Shown here piece by piece: positions 53,174 to 63,942 of a stretch of 64,000 bases of DNA. The stretch is taken from contig NZ_KI519454.1 of NCBI RefSeq assembly GCF_000482545.1, positions 1,958,954-2,022,953 on the forward strand. Direction: 5' to 3'. The position numbers were made by a program, and so were the translations under genes. Every line of letters begins with the position of its first letter. Position 1 is the stretch's first letter. The notes below the pieces were generated by a model. The model had not been told where the DNA came from. It did no database searches and saw nothing but the letters and a program-made list of their open reading frames with translations. The DNA comes from Arthrobacter sp. 35W (GTDB lineage: Bacteria > Actinomycetota > Actinomycetes > Actinomycetales > Micrococcaceae).

Positions 53174-54010
53174 CTATCGCCACAGCCAGCGGAGGGCGTC
53201 GGGGAGCAGGACACCGCCGTGGTTGGGGCTGTGTCCGCCGTCGCCGAGGGTGAGGCGGAAGTCGTAGCCGGCTTCGGCAAGCGCCGCCGCAACGTGGAGG
53301 TTGCTTGACAGCCAGTTCCGGTCCGGCTCGTTCCATTGCAGGTCACGGTGGCCGGCCTGCAAGAAGATCCGGAGCGGTTTGCCGGGAGTGCCTGAGATTA
53401 GTTGGGGGTACGGATTTCCGCCGGGCATCTGCGCGAAGCTGGACAGGAACCCGATGACGCGGCGGAACCTGTCGGAGCGCACCCACGCGGCGGTGAAGGC
53501 GCAATTGCCGCCACTGCTGCCACCGCAAATCCCCCATGCGTCCGGATCCTCGGAGATCGAGTAGCGCGCGGTGACTTGCGGGATGATCTCGGTCAGCAGG
53601 AACTCGACGTACCGGTCATCGAACGCGTCATATTCATTGTTGCGGTTCTTCGGCTGTGCGCTGCCGGCGAATATTCCCGGGTCGACGAAGACGCCGATGG
53701 TAACCGGAATGTCGCCGTTGTGGATGAGATTGTCCAAGACAATCCCACCGCGGACCTCCCCGTCCGGGTCGAGATACAAGCGTCCGTCCTGGAAAACCAT
53801 CAGAGAAGCCGGCTCGTCTTGGCGGTACTGGCTCGGGACATGGATCCAGAATTTCCGGGAGGTACCGGGATAGACCGTGCTCTGGTTCCACTGGAATTCG
53901 AATGTCTCGCCCGCGGGCACGCCCGGCCGCCGAATGGAGTCAGGTCCGTGGGCGTAGCGTACGGAGGACTGGTCAACCGGAAGCGGTTGGTATGGGAGCT
54001 CGATGGTCAC
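53174..54010 (-). CDS. Esterase D/enterochelin-esterase-like hydrolase
   Basis: A 278-residue alpha/beta hydrolase of the esterase D (Fes-like) group. The nucleophile elbow is ICGGSSGGNCAFTAAW; SLMVFQDGRLYL is the typical early strand; the catalytic His is in GDGGHSPNHGG and an acidic residue lies in the HRDLQWN region. No signal peptide, so probably cytoplasmic. Such enzymes open siderophore lactones or acetyl esters, but no siderophore genes are nearby. Start ATG 54010. Confidence 0.85.
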   Translation of the reverse strand: MTIELPYQPLPVDQSSVRYAHGPDSIRRPGVPAGETFEFQWNQSTVYPGTSRKFWIHVPSQYRQDEPASLMVFQDGRLYLDPDGEVRGGIVLDNLIHNGDIPVTIGVFVDPGIFAGSAQPKNRNNEYDAFDDRYVEFLLTEIIPQVTARYSISEDPDAWGICGGSSGGNCAFTAAWVRSDRFRRVIGFLSSFAQMPGGNPYPQLISGTPGKPLRIFLQAGHRDLQWNEPDRNWLSSNLHVAAALAEAGYDFRLTLGDGGHSPNHGGVLLPDALRWLWR

Positions 54011-54113
54011 AGTAGGGAAGTCTAGTGGTCTGTCTCGGCATCACCTCTTGTCACGGTTCGCCTTCCGATGGTCCACATGTAGTGGGATCGGTCCACTTTT
54101 GATGAGCCAGAAG

Positions 54114-54545
54114 TCAGTCCAAGAAGCCGCGCAGCCTCAACAGCAGTTCGTCGGTGTCTGCCATTTCGCACTCCCACACGGTCAGCACGCCCCAGCTCCG
54201 GTCTTGAAGCAGGCGAAGGTTGGCGGCGTCCCGTTCGATGGTCCGAAGGCGCTTGGCAGCCCAAAACTCGGCGTTGTTGGCCGGAGCATGCTGGCCAGAC
54301 GGGCAGCTGTGGGTGTGCCAGAAGCACCCATTGACGAAAATGACCTTGTGGCGGCCGCGAAACACCACATCCGGCCGCCCGGGAAGGTCCATCGCGTGGA
54401 GCCGGTATCCGTAGCCGGATCCGTGAAGGAGCCGGCGCACCACCATCTCCGGCTTCGTGTTCTTGCCGCGAATCCTGCTCATGGTGCGGTGCCGCTGCTC
54501 CGGCGTCATGTTGTCCACAGTGGCAGCAATCTTACGCGGGTTCAC
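54114..54545 (-). CDS. vsr: Very-short-patch repair endonuclease (Vsr)
   Basis: A 143-residue nuclease that nicks 5' of T:G mismatches created by deamination of 5-methylcytosine. Family features are complete: TPEQRHRTMSRIRGKNTKPE, the catalytic Asp in LPGRPDVVFRGRHKVIFVNGCFWHTHSCP, and WAAKRLRTIERDAANLRLL. The start is GTG 54545; an ATG at 54509 is possible. No cytosine methyltransferase gene (dcm-like) lies near it, so it is a stand-alone copy, next to two tRNA-Ala genes. Confidence 0.95.
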   Translation of the reverse strand: MNPRKIAATVDNMTPEQRHRTMSRIRGKNTKPEMVVRRLLHGSGYGYRLHAMDLPGRPDVVFRGRHKVIFVNGCFWHTHSCPSGQHAPANNAEFWAAKRLRTIERDAANLRLLQDRSWGVLTVWECEMADTDELLLRLRGFLD

Positions 54546-54577
54546 AGCGGAAGTACCTGGTCAGGGACTCCGGGCAA

Positions 54578-54612
54578 ACAAAAAACACCCTGGTCCGAAG
54601 ACCAGGGTGTTT
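54578..54612 (-). terminator. Intrinsic terminator of the tRNA-Ala transcript
   Basis: Perfect 12-bp stem (54583-54594 with 54601-54612) whose minus-strand reading ends in GTGTTTTTTG, a U6 tract. It lies 11 bp beyond the CCA end of the distal tRNA gene. Confidence 0.92.
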
Positions 54613-54622
54613 CCCACCTATA

Positions 54623-54698
54623 TGGTGGAGCTGAGGGGACTCGAACCCCTGACCCCCTGCATGCCATGCAGGTGCGCTACCAGCTGCGCCACAGCCCC
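54623..54698 (-). tRNA. tRNA-Ala (anticodon GGC), distal copy
   Basis: A 76-nt cloverleaf with encoded CCA. Acceptor GGGGCTG pairs with CAGCTCC, the anticodon arm is CCTGC-ATGGCAT-GCAGG (anticodon GGC) and the T arm AGGGG-TTCGAGT-CCCCT. Identical to the upstream copy at 54772-54847. Confidence 0.97.
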
Positions 54699-54771
54699 AA
54701 TTGCAAAACAATTGGTTTTACATTCTCAAACAAAAGCCACACTAACTTATCACAGTTTATTGTGACCCGCT

Positions 54772-54847
54772 TGGTGGAGCTGAGGGGACTCGAACCCCTG
54801 ACCCCCTGCATGCCATGCAGGTGCGCTACCAGCTGCGCCACAGCCCC
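54772..54847 (-). tRNA. tRNA-Ala (anticodon GGC), proximal copy
   Basis: Same 76-nt sequence as the copy at 54623-54698, with encoded CCA and anticodon GGC. The 73-bp spacer between the two differs from the flanks and is AT-rich. Both are read on the minus strand and share one terminator. Confidence 0.97.
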
Positions 54848-55007
54848 AAACGGTTGTTATTTCCTCCGGGTTTCTCTCCCGGCCGAAGCAACTCGTCTAT
54901 CTTAGAACACGATTTCGCCATGTGCCAAATCGAGCGAAATGACTGTCGATTTCACCGGAATTGCCGGCTTTTTGACGGCGCGCCACGTGCCTGTCCCAAG
55001 AAGGCAA

Positions 55008-55697
55008 TTAGTCCTCAACCTCGTCCGCGGGCTGGGGCAGCGTGCCGGCGTTGTGCTCCGTGAGCTTCCACTGGATCGAACCGGGATCGGAAGAACCTGA
55101 CACCTCCTCCAGAACCGACCAATTGCAATTGGACAGCCCGGAGAGGATCGACCAGTGCTCCACCGGCAGCCCCAAGAGGTGGGCAATCCCCACGCGTGCA
55201 GCACCGCCATGCGTGGCGACAACCACTGTCTCCCCCGGTGCCAGGCCTTCCACGGCAGCCAGCACACCCTCGCGAAGCCTGTGGGCAACCTCTTGGCGGG
55301 TCTCTCCCCCACCGGCCCGCACGGAGGTGTCATCGCGCTCCCACAGAGCGGTGTCCTCGGGATAGGCGGCCTTGATGTCGGCAAAGGCCATTCCCTCCCA
55401 ATCGCCGCCATCCGTCTCCCGGAGCCTGGGATCAATGGACACGGGCAGTCCGGTCAACCGGCCAAGGTAGCGGGCGGTGTCGCGGGCGCGCCCAAGATCC
55501 GAGGAAACGATGCGGCTCGGGTGCAGTCCGGACAGCAGCCGGGCGGCCTTGTGGGCCTGTGCCCGGCCAACCTCATCGAGCGGAATGTCCGTCTGGCCTT
55601 GGAACCTGCCGGCGGCATTCCATGACGTGCGCCCATGGCGCCATAAAACAACCCGCCGGCGCAGGCCGGCGGGTTGTAGTGAAGCGGTGATTTCCAC
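55008..55697 (-). CDS. gpgP: Histidine phosphatase, probable glucosyl-3-phosphoglycerate phosphatase
   Basis: A 229-residue histidine-phosphatase (phosphoglycerate-mutase-like) enzyme. The phosphohistidine motif is WRHGRTSWN; the other active-site residues are in VSSDLGRARDTA, LRETDGGDWEG and VVVATHGGAARVG. The order nadD-...-rsfS-gpgP matches mycobacterial Rv2421c-Rv2420c-Rv2419c, where the last gene was characterised as a glucosyl-3-phosphoglycerate phosphatase. That specific role is inferred from synteny. 14 bp after rsfS. Confidence 0.85.
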   Translation of the reverse strand: MEITASLQPAGLRRRVVLWRHGRTSWNAAGRFQGQTDIPLDEVGRAQAHKAARLLSGLHPSRIVSSDLGRARDTARYLGRLTGLPVSIDPRLRETDGGDWEGMAFADIKAAYPEDTALWERDDTSVRAGGGETRQEVAHRLREGVLAAVEGLAPGETVVVATHGGAARVGIAHLLGLPVEHWSILSGLSNCNWSVLEEVSGSSDPGSIQWKLTEHNAGTLPQPADEVED

Positions 55698-55711
55698 GGA
55701 CTAGGCGAAGA

Positions 55712-56149
55712 CTAGTTGGCCGTGGTGGCGTCGTCGCCGGACTCGGCGGCGGGCTCAGCAGCCGCGGCGCTCTTGAGCGACGGGTCTGCCGCGTCGAGCT
55801 GAAGGTCCACAGTGGGGCAGTCCTTCCACAGGCGCTCCAGAGCGTAAAAGACACGGTCTTCCTCGTGCTGGACGTGGACGATGATGTCCGCGTAGTCCAG
55901 CAGGACCCAGCGGCCCTCGGAACGGCCTTCACGGCGCACGGGGCGCAGGTCCAGCTTGAGCAGTTCCTCTTCGATGCCGTCAACGATGGCGTTGACCTGG
56001 CGCTCGGTGGGTGCCGAGGCGATGAAGAAGATGTCCGTGATGGCCAGGTGGTCGCTCACATCGAGGGCGATGACATCCTGGGCAAGCTTTTCCGAAGCTG
56101 CGCGGGCTGCTGCCCGTACCAGGTCGATGGAGCTTTGAGTTGCGGTCAC
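55712..56149 (-). CDS. rsfS: Ribosome silencing factor RsfS
   Basis: A 145-residue protein with the RsfS/Iojap fold that binds ribosomal protein uL14 and blocks subunit joining in starvation. Typical segments: AQDVIALDVSDHLAITDIFFIASAPTERQVNAIVDGIEEEL and SEGRWVLLDYADIIVHVQHEEDRVFYALERLWKDCP. The C-terminal 25 residues are an Ala/Glu-rich extension. Between an Ala/Pro-rich protein gene and gpgP on the same strand. Confidence 0.96.
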   Translation of the reverse strand: MTATQSSIDLVRAAARAASEKLAQDVIALDVSDHLAITDIFFIASAPTERQVNAIVDGIEEELLKLDLRPVRREGRSEGRWVLLDYADIIVHVQHEEDRVFYALERLWKDCPTVDLQLDAADPSLKSAAAAEPAAESGDDATTAN

Positions 56150-56176
56150 TATATTCCTTTTGGTTGGTGCAATGGC

Positions 56177-57967
56177 TTAGGGCGCCAAAGACGAAATGAT
56201 CATGGCAATTCCTGCAATAAGTGCTGCGGCTCCGGCCGCGATGCTGCCCCATTGGATGAGGCGGTTGCGCTGCGTGCGGCCCAACCCGGCGGTGATGGCA
56301 TCCAGCGGCTCCAGGCCGTGGGCGCTTTCGGCGGGCAGCGGAGGCATTTCCGTGCGCTCCACAGGGGCCTTGGCTGCGGTCTTTCCACCGCGGGCCACGG
56401 CCTCGGCACGCTTGAGCACGCGGGTGTGGCCCGTCGGTGGCCGGCGGCTGGTGCCCGGGTGGGCGTGTGCCGCCAGTGCCGAGTCGATGGCGGGGTCGAG
56501 CCCACCCGTGATCGAGGGCGCCGCAACGCTCTTGCGGGCAGCCGGAGCGCCGGGCTTTGCGGCCGACGGCGCTGAGGCCGCAGGCTTTGCGGCGGCAGCC
56601 GCCTTGGAGGCAGTGGCGGGCTTGGCGCCCAGCGGGCTGTGCGTCTTGGCCTGGGCTGCAGCGGTCCGGCTCTGCTGCCTGGGCGTGGAACGGGTGATGA
56701 CCGGCACGTGCGAGGTGCTGGGCGGTCGAAGCACGGGGTTGTCGACGCCGGGCACGCGGATGAACTCCAGCGGTGTCACCATGGCCAGGTTGTGGGCCGA
56801 GGTGGGGTCGTTCACCGGCGGACGGCTGTTGGCACCCTCCTGGGCCAGGCGTTCCCTATCGGCGGCACGGCGGTTCAGGACCGCCGCGCGCTCGGCCAGG
56901 GCACGCTGCTGCGCCAGGACCTCCAGGTCCACATGCAGCGGGTCGGCAGCCGCCGGGCCCGCCAGGGCATCCAGCTGGCTGGTGGCATCGTTCACCAGGG
57001 CATTGCGGGCCGCCAGTGCCGCCTCGACGGACATGGGCTCGGCGCTGCGCTTGGACGGCTTTGTCTTGGTGCTGCCGGCCGTGGGCTGCCGTGCAGCTTC
57101 GCCGGGGCCGACGGCGGAAGTGGTGGCGGGGTAGCTCAGGCCGGACTTGCCGGCGGCAAGGGGCGCGGAGCGGCGGCCGGACCGGGAGGCAGCGCGGGCC
57201 TCGGCAGGCTGCTGCACGGGCGCGGCCTGCTTGGCAGCGGGCACCGCCGCCTGCATGGCCGTCCGGGGCGCTTGGACCGGCGGCATCGGCTTGGAACCTA
57301 CGGGCGATTTGGCCTTGGCTGCAGCCGTGGGGACCGGGGCGGTGGGCTTGGCCGGGGTCGGCACGGCCTTGGGCGCCGCAGGCCTGGCCTGGACTATCGG
57401 CGTCAACGATGTGGCAGGCGCCTTGGCAGAAACAATGGGCGTGGCAGACGTGGCGGGGCCGGGTGTCGAAACACGGGCCGGGGGCACGATCTGGTTGACG
57501 CTGGTGATGGGGGCGCGGTCCGCCTCAAGCTGGGCGATCCGCATGGCACGCCGTGACGGCAGATCCGCCGCAGGAGCCGGCTCGGCCAACTCCTTGTAGG
57601 CACGCAGGGTTGCCCTGTCGCGGGCACGGGTCTGCGAGGAGCGTTCGCGGGGCGCCTCGTCCACCGAAGCAGCCGGTGCTGCCGGAGCCGCCGATGCGGC
57701 GGGAACAGCGCCAGGTGCGGCAGACGCCGTCGAGCCTTGCTGTTCTCCCGTGCGGCGGCCGCGGCGGGCAGGGGCGGAATCAGCCGGAGCAGACACTGCC
57801 GGCGCCGATTTGGCCGCGGGCGCCGGCTTGTCCACCGGCGCTGGAATCTTCGGGGCAGACGCCAATGGCACCGCCGGGTTTCCCCTTGCGGCGCTTGCCT
57901 GCTCCTGCTGGCCTGATTCGCGCCGTAGATCCCTACGGCTGCGGATGGGCTCGGATTCCTTGCTCAT
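56177..57967 (-). CDS. Ala/Pro-rich tail-anchored protein, unknown function
   Basis: A 596-residue protein I cannot assign. It is mostly low-complexity Ala/Pro/Ser/Lys sequence and predicted disordered, with scattered short conserved-looking stretches (RSRRDLRRESG at the start, ALAARNALVNDATSQLDALAG and VLAQQRALAERAAVLNRRAADRERLAQEG in a helical middle, RVPGVDNPVLRPPSTSHVPVITR) and one C-terminal membrane segment (WGSIAAGAAALIAGIAMIISSLAP). This is the layout of a cytoplasmic protein anchored by its tail. It lies between nadD and rsfS, 7 bp after nadD. Confidence 0.8.
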   Translation of the reverse strand: MSKESEPIRSRRDLRRESGQQEQASAARGNPAVPLASAPKIPAPVDKPAPAAKSAPAVSAPADSAPARRGRRTGEQQGSTASAAPGAVPAASAAPAAPAASVDEAPRERSSQTRARDRATLRAYKELAEPAPAADLPSRRAMRIAQLEADRAPITSVNQIVPPARVSTPGPATSATPIVSAKAPATSLTPIVQARPAAPKAVPTPAKPTAPVPTAAAKAKSPVGSKPMPPVQAPRTAMQAAVPAAKQAAPVQQPAEARAASRSGRRSAPLAAGKSGLSYPATTSAVGPGEAARQPTAGSTKTKPSKRSAEPMSVEAALAARNALVNDATSQLDALAGPAAADPLHVDLEVLAQQRALAERAAVLNRRAADRERLAQEGANSRPPVNDPTSAHNLAMVTPLEFIRVPGVDNPVLRPPSTSHVPVITRSTPRQQSRTAAAQAKTHSPLGAKPATASKAAAAAKPAASAPSAAKPGAPAARKSVAAPSITGGLDPAIDSALAAHAHPGTSRRPPTGHTRVLKRAEAVARGGKTAAKAPVERTEMPPLPAESAHGLEPLDAITAGLGRTQRNRLIQWGSIAAGAAALIAGIAMIISSLAP

Positions 57968-57974
57968 TCACTAC

Positions 57975-58742
57975 TCATTCAGTACTAGAACTCACCTGCA
58001 AGTGGTCCCCGAGGCTGTGCCCGTTCGACTCCACATACAGCCGGTGTTTTGCGATGTACTGCACCACGCCGTCCGGCACCAGGTACCAAACGGGGTTGTG
58101 CTCTTGGACGCGCCGGCGGCAATCAGTGGAAGAGATCGCCATGGCAGGCACCTCCAACAAACTTACGTCCGACCGGCCCAAATCGTCGAGAACGTGGCCC
58201 GGGCGCGTCACGCCCACAAAATGGGCCAGCGACCAGAGTTCGTCCGAATCCTTCCACGAAAGGATCTGGGCCATCGCGTCCGCACCAGTGATGAAGTACA
58301 GGTCCGCATCCGGGCGCAGCCGGTGCAAATCCCGCAGCGTATCAATGGTGAACGTCGGTCCCGGGCGGTCGATGTCCACACGGCTCACGGTGAAACCAGG
58401 GTTGGCCGCCGTCGCGATCACCGTCATCAGATAGCGGTGTTCGGCGGGGCTGACGTCGCGGTTGGACTTCTGCCACGGCTCACCCGTGGGGACGAAGATC
58501 ACCTCGTCCAGTTCAAAAACGGCCGCCACTTCACTGGCAGCCACCAAGTGGCCGTGATGGATGGGATCAAACGTCCCACCCATCACGCCCACCCGGAAGC
58601 GCTTTCGGGCACCCTCGACCGAGGCCGCCCGATCGATCGACTTAGTGATCGGACGCTGCCTGGCCCTGGCCGTGGTCGTGCTTGTTGGTGTGCTGGCGGT
58701 GCGGGTCAGCGTGCTCGGCGTGTGCCTCGTGGCGGTTGCCAA
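57975..58742 (-). CDS. nadD: Nicotinate-nucleotide adenylyltransferase
   Basis: The enzyme joining nicotinate mononucleotide and ATP to give deamido-NAD. Signature motifs: [14 protein letters not shown] (with the HxGH nucleotide site) and ISSTDCRRR near the C terminus. The start is doubtful: the longest form begins at TTG 58742 and overlaps the His-rich membrane gene by 101 bp, but its first 45 residues look like a frame shadow. GTG 58592 would begin two codons before GVMGG and is the alternative; ARKRFR just before it looks genuine, so a non-standard start cannot be excluded. Confidence 0.93.
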   Translation of the reverse strand: MATATRHTPSTLTRTASTPTSTTTARARQRPITKSIDRAASVEGARKRFRVGVMGGTFDPIHHGHLVAASEVAAVFELDEVIFVPTGEPWQKSNRDVSPAEHRYLMTVIATAANPGFTVSRVDIDRPGPTFTIDTLRDLHRLRPDADLYFITGADAMAQILSWKDSDELWSLAHFVGVTRPGHVLDDLGRSDVSLLEVPAMAISSTDCRRRVQEHNPVWYLVPDGVVQYIAKHRLYVESNGHSLGDHLQVSSSTE

Positions 58743-58887
58743 GGTTGCTGAAGGACATGGTGATGAACATCAGCAGCAGCAGGAACCCCAGCATCACGCC
58801 ACCGATGACGATCGGCGGCGCAATCAGCGGCGCCAGTTCCTCGTGTTCGACGTTTGCAAGGACGACGCCGGCAAGCTGGGTCAGCAT
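58642..58887 (-). CDS. Small His-rich single-pass membrane protein
   Basis: An 81-residue protein with one strong membrane segment ([24 protein letters not shown], about 23-46) and a C-terminal tail of alternating His and acidic residues ([26 protein letters not shown]). The tail could bind metal, but this is speculation. It is upstream of nadD on the same strand and similar small genes are common there in Arthrobacter relatives. ATG 58887 with an AGGGGAGA ribosome-binding site supports it as real. Confidence 0.8.
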   Translation of the reverse strand: MLTQLAGVVLANVEHEELAPLIAPPIVIGGVMLGFLLLLMFITMSFSNLGNRHEAHAEHADPHRQHTNKHDHGQGQAASDH

Positions 58888-59036
58888 GTTTCTCCCCTAG
58901 GTGGTGGGCCGGGCACGATAGGTCGGTGCCTGGCCATAGATGTTTCGGACTTCCCTCTATGGTACGCGGTGTTGGGCGGGGGCGCTGGCACGCTGCCTGC
59001 ACCCACCGCCCTTTGCCACGTGTTGAGAGGGGAGGC

Positions 59037-60317
59037 TTAGCCGCGGATCTGGCCCTCGCCCTGGACAATCCACTTGGTGGTGGTCAGTTCCGCAAGGCCC
59101 ATCGGGCCGCGGGCGTGCAGCTTCTGGGTGGAAATGCCCACCTCGGCGCCGAGGCCCATTTCGCCGCCGTCGGTGAAGCGGGTGGATGCGTTGACGATCA
59201 CTGCGGCGGAGTCGATTTCGGCGACAAAGCGCTCGGCGTTGGCCAGATCATTGGTGATGATGGCCTCGGTGTGGCCCGTGCTCCAGCGGCGGATGTGCGC
59301 CACGGCGTCGTCCAGGGTGTCCACCATGGCGACCGCAAGATCCAGGTCCATGTACTCGCGGGCCCAATCGTCGTCGTCGGCCTCGGTGGCCGTGAGCCCA
59401 GCCGGAAGCGCTGCCATGATGCGGGGATCCACGTGCAGGCGGACGCCTGCGGCGGCCAGGGCCTTGAGCACGGGGGCGAGCACCGTGGCGTCCTTGTGGA
59501 CCAGCAGGGTCTCCACCGTGTTGCAGACGCTGGGGCGCTGGGTCTTGGCGTTGAGCAGGATGTCCACGCTCATATCTGCGGCGGCGCTCTTGTCCAGGTA
59601 GATGTGGACGTTGCCCTCACCGGTTTCGATCACCGGCACGGCGGCATTGGTGACAACCGTCTGGATCAGCTCGCGGCCGCCGCGGGGAATGAGGACATCC
59701 ACCCGGCCGCGGGCACGCATCAGCACATTGGCGCCCTCGCGGCCGTACTGGTCGACGCTCTGGACAGCGTCGGCGGGCAGGCCCACCTTGTCCAGAGCCT
59801 CGCGCAGGATCGCCAGCAGGGCGTTGTTGGTGTTCGCGGCCGCGGATCCCCCACGAAGGATCACGGCGTTGCCGCTCTTCAGGGCCAGCCCGGCGATGTC
59901 CACCGTGACGTTGGGGCGGGCCTCGTAGATGGCCGCCACCACACCCATGGGAACGTTGATTTGGCGCATGCGGAGTCCATTGGGCAGGGTCTGGCCGCGC
60001 ACCACATTGCCCACCGGATCCGGCAGCGAGGCGAGGTTCTCCAACGCCGCGGCCAATCCTGCGACGCGGTCCTTGGTCAGGGTGAGGCGGTCCAGCATGG
60101 CGGCGGAGGTTCCGTTGGCACGGCCCTCGGCCAGATCCAGGGCATTGGCCTCGATGATGGAGGCCTGGTTTGCCACCAATGCCTCGGCAATAGCGTGCAG
60201 GCCCTTGTCCTTCCAGGACCGGTTGGCACGGGCCATCTTGCGCGAGGCCGTCCGCGCCCGATCGGCAATCGCATGGACAGCCTCAGTCACGTCCTGTTCA
60301 ACAATCTGCTCACTCAT
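59037..60317 (-). CDS. proA: Glutamate-5-semialdehyde dehydrogenase
   Basis: A 426-residue NADPH-dependent enzyme reducing glutamyl 5-phosphate in proline synthesis. It has the aldehyde-dehydrogenase-like fold with the catalytic Cys in RPSVCNTVETLLVH, the nucleotide-binding LKSGNAVILRGGSAA, and the ending FTDGGEMGLGAEVGISTQKLHARGPMGL, which is diagnostic of ProA. ATG 60317. It is downstream of proB but separated by a 27-bp-stem hairpin, so it may have its own promoter within 138 bp. Confidence 0.97.
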   Translation of the reverse strand: MSEQIVEQDVTEAVHAIADRARTASRKMARANRSWKDKGLHAIAEALVANQASIIEANALDLAEGRANGTSAAMLDRLTLTKDRVAGLAAALENLASLPDPVGNVVRGQTLPNGLRMRQINVPMGVVAAIYEARPNVTVDIAGLALKSGNAVILRGGSAAANTNNALLAILREALDKVGLPADAVQSVDQYGREGANVLMRARGRVDVLIPRGGRELIQTVVTNAAVPVIETGEGNVHIYLDKSAAADMSVDILLNAKTQRPSVCNTVETLLVHKDATVLAPVLKALAAAGVRLHVDPRIMAALPAGLTATEADDDDWAREYMDLDLAVAMVDTLDDAVAHIRRWSTGHTEAIITNDLANAERFVAEIDSAAVIVNASTRFTDGGEMGLGAEVGISTQKLHARGPMGLAELTTTKWIVQGEGQIRG

Positions 60318-60385
60318 GGCACCAGTTTAGGCCAGCCCACCCGGCCGGGCACCAGTGGGGTCCGCACTGTGACACCGTGCAAACG

Positions 60386-60447
60386 CATGTGGGGCGCGCC
60401 AACTGTCGAAAACCCGTGGATTTTCGACAGTTGGCGCGCCCCACATG
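60386..60447 (-). terminator. 27-bp perfect inverted repeat between proB and proA
   Basis: Arms 60386-60412 and 60421-60447 are perfectly complementary with an 8-base loop. It begins 9 bp after the proB stop and each arm contains GGCGCGCC. Read on the minus strand it ends in ...CCACATGCG without a U-tract. Probably a long-stem terminator; an attenuator between proB and proA is possible. Confidence 0.7.
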
Positions 60448-60455
60448 GGATAGCG

Positions 60456-63225
<2,770 letters not shown>

Positions 63226-63267
63226 TTAGCTGCCGCAGGTTGGTGCCTGGTAAGGCGGACGTACTGT

Positions 63268-63307
63268 TAAAAGCCAGTGGAGCGAGCCATGCGGCCCGCT
63301 CCACTGG
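63268..63307 (-). terminator. Intrinsic terminator after rpmA
   Basis: Arms 63274-63284 and 63297-63307 (11 bp) plus an inner GCC/GGC stem; the minus-strand reading ends in CACTGGCTTTTAAC. It lies 14 bp after the rpmA stop and ends the rplU-rpmA transcript; obgE starts 79 bp further on. Confidence 0.82.
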
Positions 63308-63321
63308 GAAAAGCGTGTGTA

Positions 63322-63585
63322 TTACTCTGCAGCAGCTGCTGCGACGATGTTCACAACGCGACGGCCACGGGCCGTGCCGAACTCGACTGCACCGGCAGCC
63401 AGAGCGAACAGCGTGTCATCTCCACCGCGGCCAACGCCTGCGCCGGGGTGGAAGTGGGTTCCACGCTGGCGGACGATGATCTCGCCAGCCTTGACTACCT
63501 GACCGCCGAAGCGCTTAACACCCAAGTACTGAGCGTTGGAATCACGACCGTTGCGAGTGGAGCTCGCACCCTTTTTATGTGCCAT
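63322..63585 (-). CDS. rpmA: 50S ribosomal protein L27 (bL27)
   Basis: An 87-residue ribosomal protein whose N-terminal tail reaches the peptidyl-transferase centre. It opens with [29 protein letters not shown] and contains the [23 protein letters not shown] core, both diagnostic. 48 bp after rplU. The usual length is about 85 residues. ATG 63585 follows AAGGTAGG. Confidence 0.99.
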   Translation of the reverse strand: MAHKKGASSTRNGRDSNAQYLGVKRFGGQVVKAGEIIVRQRGTHFHPGAGVGRGGDDTLFALAAGAVEFGTARGRRVVNIVAAAAAE

Positions 63586-63633
63586 TTAAAATGCCTACCT
63601 TTTCGACTAAGACTTTTAGTTCAACAACCGCAA

Positions 63634-63942
63634 TTAAGCGATTGAGGTGATCTTGACCTTGGTCAGTTCCTGACGGTGGCCCTGACGCTTCTTGTAGCCG
63701 GTCTTGTTCTTGAACTTCTGGATGACGATCTTCGGGCCACGAAGATCCTCCAGCTTCTCAGCCGTAACCTTTACTTTAGCCAGGTCCGTAGCGGCCGAGG
63801 TGATCTTCTCACCATCAACCAAGAGCAAAGCGGGCAGCTCAAGCGTGCTGCCAACTCCACCGGGGACGCGGTTCATGGTCACGAAGTCTCCGACGGAAAC
63901 CTTCTCTTGGCGGCCGCCTGCGCGGACAATCGCGTACACCAC
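63634..63942 (-). CDS. rplU: 50S ribosomal protein L21 (bL21)
   Basis: A 102-residue 23S rRNA-binding protein. [25 protein letters not shown] at the start and [23 protein letters not shown] at the end are the family signatures. GTG 63942 is chosen because it gives the standard MVYAIV start and has AGAGAAGTGAG upstream; an ATG at 63969 would add nine unusual residues. First gene of rplU-rpmA. The last 31 bases of the window are leader without a visible gene. Confidence 0.97.
   Translation of the reverse strand: MVYAIVRAGGRQEKVSVGDFVTMNRVPGGVGSTLELPALLLVDGEKITSAATDLAKVKVTAEKLEDLRGPKIVIQKFKNKTGYKKRQGHRQELTKVKITSIA

Noticed and set aside
54546-54900. Tandem tRNA-Ala genes as an attachment site of an integrated element
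   Set aside because: No integrase, no direct repeat of the tRNA 3' end outside the two full genes, and core genes on both sides; the repeats are complete tRNA genes.
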